This document shows positions 59,929-64,000 of a stretch of DNA of 64,000 nucleotides, piece by piece. The position numbers and the translations under genes were made by a program. The stretch spans positions 1,565,673 to 1,629,672 of the forward strand of contig NZ_CP067393.1 of assembly GCF_016653615.1 (NCBI RefSeq). The letters run 5' to 3'. Numbering within the stretch: position 1 is the first letter of the stretch; every line of letters begins with the position of its first letter. The notes beneath the pieces were generated by a model. The model was not told the origin of the DNA. It made no database searches and saw only the letters and a program-made list of their open reading frames with translations. Origin of the DNA: Entomomonas asaccharolytica (GTDB lineage Bacteria; Pseudomonadota; Gammaproteobacteria; Pseudomonadales; Pseudomonadaceae).

Positions 59929-62900
59929 ATGAACAGAATCTTTCACGTGGTTTGGAATCAAACCGATAACACCGATGTGGCTGAGTCTGAAACTAAAAAA
60001 TGGCATATAAAAAGTTTAGGGCGTACAGCATCATTAGCCGTAGCTTCTACATTTATTATAACTAGTGCGTTTGCAGATGATGTTGAGTGGTCTACTGCTT
60101 ATCCTTCTTATTTGTTTCCTGGCTCAATAAATTATGATCAAATTACTGAAACTGGTATTGCTTTTACCATAGATGGTGATACTAATACCCCAAATCATTA
60201 TGCCGCTGGAACAACTTTAAATATTACAGGTTCTATTCCATTAATTACTCCCGGTTCCAATGGAACGGCAACATCCATATTAATCCGTGATGCATTATCC
60301 GATAGTACAGGTGCAAATGCTGATCCAGGAAGAATTACAATTATTCGAGCAACTGACTCAAATGGTAATTCTATCCCTATTACTTCTGACAACATTGATC
60401 AGTTTAGTTATTCTACTAATCCTTCTACACCACAGCAGAATCAAGAATTAAATGTGGTTGTACCTGGGCTTGAGGGTGGTTATTCAGTAGTAAGGGTTTA
60501 TGATTCAACTACCTTTTCTTCACCTGATACTTCAATGGTTGGGGATTTATCATTAAAGGTTTATGACCCTAGTTCATTTCGTATTTATAACAATTTTGGT
60601 ATTGTAAAAGTAACTTCTGTGGGAGGAACGGCAAATATTAATATTGGTAGTGATACCAATAGTTCAACCCCAATTGCTGCAGCGGCAAATACCATTGAGT
60701 TATTAGCAAAAAATTCTACCTTAGCAAGAGCAGAGGGTAATGGTTCTGCGCAAAGTAATATTAATTGGATTTCAGACAACTATATCCATTTTGCACCTGC
60801 AGCAGTATTACCAACAGAGATAAACTCTCAGCAGGCAGTAAGTTCTTATTACAACGATACAATTACTTTGCCAAACTATATTAAAGTAGGAAATACAGTA
60901 ATACGTAACCCATTACAACCTACTATCACCTTTACAATTAATTCTGCACAGGACATTGCGAAAGTTAATGATTTTCTATTAGGGCAAGGCGAATATAGTG
61001 GCAGAACAGGGCAAGTTCAATTATGGCTAACGGGGCATGTTACTTTACCTGAATATAGTTCATCAATAATAAACTCAGCAGCACTCGCACAAAGTGTATA
61101 TAACAGTATTATTCAAAGTCTATTAGCCACAGAAGAACAAAACCGCGTAAATTACAGCTATTACGTATGGGATGATAAAGGTATCCATGTTAATAATGCT
61201 ACCTTAGCAACAGGTGATTTGAATGTTATCTATGCCACTGGAGCAAATGCTACAGGTACAGTAACCAGTCAAGGTAGTTTAGCGGTAGATGGTGCTTCAG
61301 CAGTGATGCGTGCTGATACAGGAGCAACACTAACCAATGATGGCAATATTAATATTTGGCGTTCAAGTAGTTCAAGTCCAATAGGAATTGGTATGCAGCT
61401 TGATAATGCTACAGCAACCAATAATGGCACCATTAATGCTGGTTTGTTCCTTGAAAAAGATGGAAGTAATCAAAACGTTAATAATCATGGCAGCATTGGT
61501 ATTAAGGCAACAGGTTCGAGTGTTGTAAATAATAATGGCTATATAAATGTTGCTTTAACAAATAATAATTCAGCTAATGCCGTAGGTATTCAAGCAGAAG
61601 GCTCAACAGTTGCCAGCAATAGTGGCACAATCGCTGTAGTAGGTAATAAAAACAATACTAATGGTAGAGCAACAGGCTATGGTGTATCTGTTTTTAATGA
61701 TGCTACTTTTACTAACCAAGCAAGTGGTCAAATTTATATAGGTACAACTCCTATTACTGATACTGCTGGGTACTCACCTACTGTTATGGTTGGTGGCACA
61801 AAACAATCAGCAGGTATTTTAGCAGCAGGAACAGGACAGGTAGTTAACGATGGCACTATCACCTTAGGTGAAAGTACTCGTCATGCTGTAGGTATATTGG
61901 TCGAAGGTGCTACTGGGCAGGTTATAAATAATGGCACGATAGATATTTTTGGTAAATTAGTTAATAGTGCTGCATCACCCAACTATGGATTATCTGTACA
62001 TAACACAACCAATGTAACTAACAATGGTAATATAAATGTATACGGTGATAATAATATTGCCATTAATGTATTGGCGGAAACTGCAGATGCTACAGTAGTA
62101 TCTACCAACACTGGTAAAATTTTGGTAGGTGAAGCAGGTGACATGGGGGGTAGTGATAGTAATCCCTACACTTATCGTAATCATGCCGTTTTTGCTGAAG
62201 GGATTTCTGGCAACTTAGCTACTGCTAATGTTAATTCAACTATCGAGCTTTTATCGGCAGGTGCTATTGGGGTACATGCACGGGGAAATGCTACAATTAA
62301 TGTTGGGCCTGATGCTACGTTGACTTTCAATAATAAAAATCAAATAGGTTATTATGCTTATGGTCAGCAATCCAAAATTAATCTTTCTACTGCTGTATTA
62401 AATGATAATGCGCAAGATGGTTCAATCTTATTTCTTCTAGATCATGGTGCTACCTTTGACGGTGACTCAGGTACTTCAGCTGGAGCTTATGATCTGACGA
62501 TAAATGGAGTAGGATCCATTGGGGTGTTTGCTCATGGTTATGAGGATGATACAGGTGTTCCTGGTAATGTTTTAACTACACTAAATACAGGTAACGCAAC
62601 AATTACTGTAGCAGGAGACAAAGGCATTGGCGTAATGGTTGCGGGTGGTGCTCAAGGTACCATTAATGATGGTGGTATTATTCTTGCGCATGATAATACT
62701 ACAGGTGTGGTTGTAGATGGACGTTCTTATAGTTTAGATGGGAAAGTTGGTTCTGCTAGTAATGCAGTGGAGACTAAGGTTGTTTCAAATGCAGAAACTA
62801 CTACTACAGCGGCGCAGAGTGGTATTAAAGGCTATGATGTTTCTTATAAAGGTGAAATTACCCTTAATGGAAATGGCATTAACTTAAATGGTAATAATAA

Positions 62901-64000
62901 TATTGGCTTATACCTGCATGATGATGGTGTAGGGATTAATAATGCGCCATTGAATGTATCAGGTACAGATAATATTGGTGTCTATATTAAAGATAAAGGT
63001 ACTTTGACCAATAATGGTGATATTTCAGTAAGCGGCGCAGTAGGTAGTGGTAACGTAGGCGTTAAAGTGCAGGGAGCAGGTGCAGTAGTTACTCAATTAG
63101 GTAATGTAACCGCTAATGGTGGTTTAGCTGCCGTACAATTGATTGATAATGGTGCAAGTTTAACGATTGATGGTACAAATAATCATATTACAGCGTCTGG
63201 TGGTGCTGATGGTATTCGTATGGATGCTGGTGCTTCATCATTAAAAGCCAGTAATACAGTAATTAATATTACTGATTCAGGCGCAGGGATCAATAATAAT
63301 GCAGATACCTCTAATATTGATCTTAATAATGTAATTATTAATGCAGATGATGGACCTGCTATTCGTACTGCAGTTACTTTTGCGGCAGAAGGTAGTGGCA
63401 ATATTCTTAATGTTTCTGGTAGTGGCTCTGGTTTTGCTTTTATGAAAGCTGATGGTAGTGATACCACAGGTAATTTAACTATTGGTAGAGGATATACCAT
63501 CAATGTGACAGGTGATGATGGTATAGGTATTTTAGCAAAAACTGATGGTAATGTAGTATCAGGTGCAGATATTACAATGAGCTCAGGTAGTGGTGCGGCA
63601 ATTGTTGCACAAAATGCTAATACTGTAACGAATAGTGGAAATATTCAAACTAGCAGTGATGTGCATAGTACAATCTTAGCTGATAATGCTTCTAACTTTA
63701 CCAATACTGGTATTATCAATTCAAGCAGTACACTGAATCCTGAAGCTTTAATTAAAATTAATGGCTCAGCGGCTAATCGAACCATTTTGAATACAGGAAC
63801 TATTACGGCCAATAGCCAAAACTCAACTGTTATTGATGCAACAGGTAGTGCTAATAATACAGTGACTAACCAAGGTGTATTACAAGCTGCAACAGATACT
63901 GCATCCGCAATTCTTACAGGATCAGGTGATGATGTTATCACTTTAGCAGGTACGCTTACTCGCGGTGTAATTAATGCGGGTAGTGGTGCTGATACATTTA
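59929..64000 (+). CDS. Very large autotransporter/adhesin, 5' part (runs off window end)
   Basis: An open frame runs without a stop from the ATG at 59929 to the window end (1357 codons). GGAG lies 9 bases upstream. It starts MNRIFHVVWNQTDNTDVAES and continues KSLGRTASLAVASTFIITSAFA, an extended signal peptide region (ESPR) plus leader, typical of large type V adhesins. The rest is a low-complexity Asn/Gly/Thr-rich beta-helix with many NNGxINV and GIxV/GVYIKDKG repeats, ending in view at a GSGDDVITLAG-x-INAGSGADTF stretch. The C-terminal barrel must lie beyond the window. Confidence 0.9.
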   Translation, partial: MNRIFHVVWNQTDNTDVAESETKKWHIKSLGRTASLAVASTFIITSAFADDVEWSTAYPSYLFPGSINYDQITETGIAFTIDGDTNTPNHYAAGTTLNITGSIPLITPGSNGTATSILIRDALSDSTGANADPGRITIIRATDSNGNSIPITSDNIDQFSYSTNPSTPQQNQELNVVVPGLEGGYSVVRVYDSTTFSSPDTSMVGDLSLKVYDPSSFRIYNNFGIVKVTSVGGTANINIGSDTNSSTPIAAAANTIELLAKNSTLARAEGNGSAQSNINWISDNYIHFAPAAVLPTEINSQQAVSSYYNDTITLPNYIKVGNTVIRNPLQPTITFTINSAQDIAKVNDFLLGQGEYSGRTGQVQLWLTGHVTLPEYSSSIINSAALAQSVYNSIIQSLLATEEQNRVNYSYYVWDDKGIHVNNATLATGDLNVIYATGANATGTVTSQGSLAVDGASAVMRADTGATLTNDGNINIWRSSSSSPIGIGMQLDNATATNNGTINAGLFLEKDGSNQNVNNHGSIGIKATGSSVVNNNGYINVALTNNNSANAVGIQAEGSTVASNSGTIAVVGNKNNTNGRATGYGVSVFNDATFTNQASGQIYIGTTPITDTAGYSPTVMVGGTKQSAGILAAGTGQVVNDGTITLGESTRHAVGILVEGATGQVINNGTIDIFGKLVNSAASPNYGLSVHNTTNVTNNGNINVYGDNNIAINVLAETADATVVSTNTGKILVGEAGDMGGSDSNPYTYRNHAVFAEGISGNLATANVNSTIELLSAGAIGVHARGNATINVGPDATLTFNNKNQIGYYAYGQQSKINLSTAVLNDNAQDGSILFLLDHGATFDGDSGTSAGAYDLTINGVGSIGVFAHGYEDDTGVPGNVLTTLNTGNATITVAGDKGIGVMVAGGAQGTINDGGIILAHDNTTGVVVDGRSYSLDGKVGSASNAVETKVVSNAETTTTAAQSGIKGYDVSYKGEITLNGNGINLNGNNNIGLYLHDDGVGINNAPLNVSGTDNIGVYIKDKGTLTNNGDISVSGAVGSGNVGVKVQGAGAVVTQLGNVTANGGLAAVQLIDNGASLTIDGTNNHITASGGADGIRMDAGASSLKASNTVINITDSGAGINNNADTSNIDLNNVIINADDGPAIRTAVTFAAEGSGNILNVSGSGSGFAFMKADGSDTTGNLTIGRGYTINVTGDDGIGILAKTDGNVVSGADITMSSGSGAAIVAQNANTVTNSGNIQTSSDVHSTILADNASNFTNTGIINSSSTLNPEALIKINGSAANRTILNTGTITANSQNSTVIDATGSANNTVTNQGVLQAATDTASAILTGSGDDVITLAGTLTRGVINAGSGADTF

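Noticed and set aside
60198-63941. Several open frames of 64-106 codons on the minus strand inside the giant adhesin
   Set aside because: They are antisense to a continuous, clearly coding repeat-rich frame and are hydrophobic artefacts of its composition.

Overview
The window reads as chromosomal DNA of a low-GC member of the Pseudomonadaceae. The gene orders are those of Pseudomonas: bioBFHCD, dusB-fis-purH-purD, a tandem fadD pair, mutS next to fdxA, parE-(two small genes)-parC, and lolCDE. The DNA itself is strongly AT-rich. An insect-associated genus such as Entomomonas would fit; this is inferred from gene order and composition, not from a search.

Layout. The 5' end of a catalase gene (1-58, minus) is followed by a six-gene biotin operon bioBFHCDA (409-6239). 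Then come a small secreted protein, an MFS transporter, two long-chain acyl-CoA synthetases, a flavodoxin-family protein, an exported choloylglycine-hydrolase-family amidase and the rRNA methyltransferase RlmI (6256-15001). MutS, AlkB, ferredoxin FdxA and an unknown membrane protein follow (15155-20076). The minus strand then carries dusB-fis-purH-purD (20131-24371). PutP and PutA are divergent (24503-30377), and three GGTTGCACC sites between them look like PutA operators. Next are a lipoprotein, a DUF2158 protein and a tyrosine phenol-lyase-like enzyme with an altered cofactor pocket (30454-33282).

The accessory part is a 7.1-kb integrated island (about 33368-40487) in the 3' end of guaA. 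It is bounded by a 15-bp direct repeat of the guaA terminus, has a P4-type integrase next to guaA, and has TACCGT repeats near both ends. It carries a two-gene cargo operon: a RadC/JAB protein plus a DUF6119 (TIGR04141-type) protein with a nuclease-like motif. It also carries an AlpA-like regulator, a second tyrosine recombinase, and a 1.1-kb gene-free stretch full of inverted repeats. That stretch includes a 44-bp perfect palindrome and a candidate structured RNA. This cargo is the best candidate for an undescribed system, plausibly anti-phage; the function is inference only.

Beyond the island are guaB-guaA, a YqiA-like esterase, the topoisomerase IV cluster parE-parC, an SdiA-regulated-domain lipoprotein, the LolCDE lipoprotein-release ABC transporter, an alpha/beta hydrolase and a DUF2478 protein. 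The window ends with two autotransporters: a complete 907-residue one with Pmp-like GGAI repeats, and a very large one with an extended signal peptide that runs off the end. I saw no rRNA, tRNA, CRISPR array or insertion sequence.
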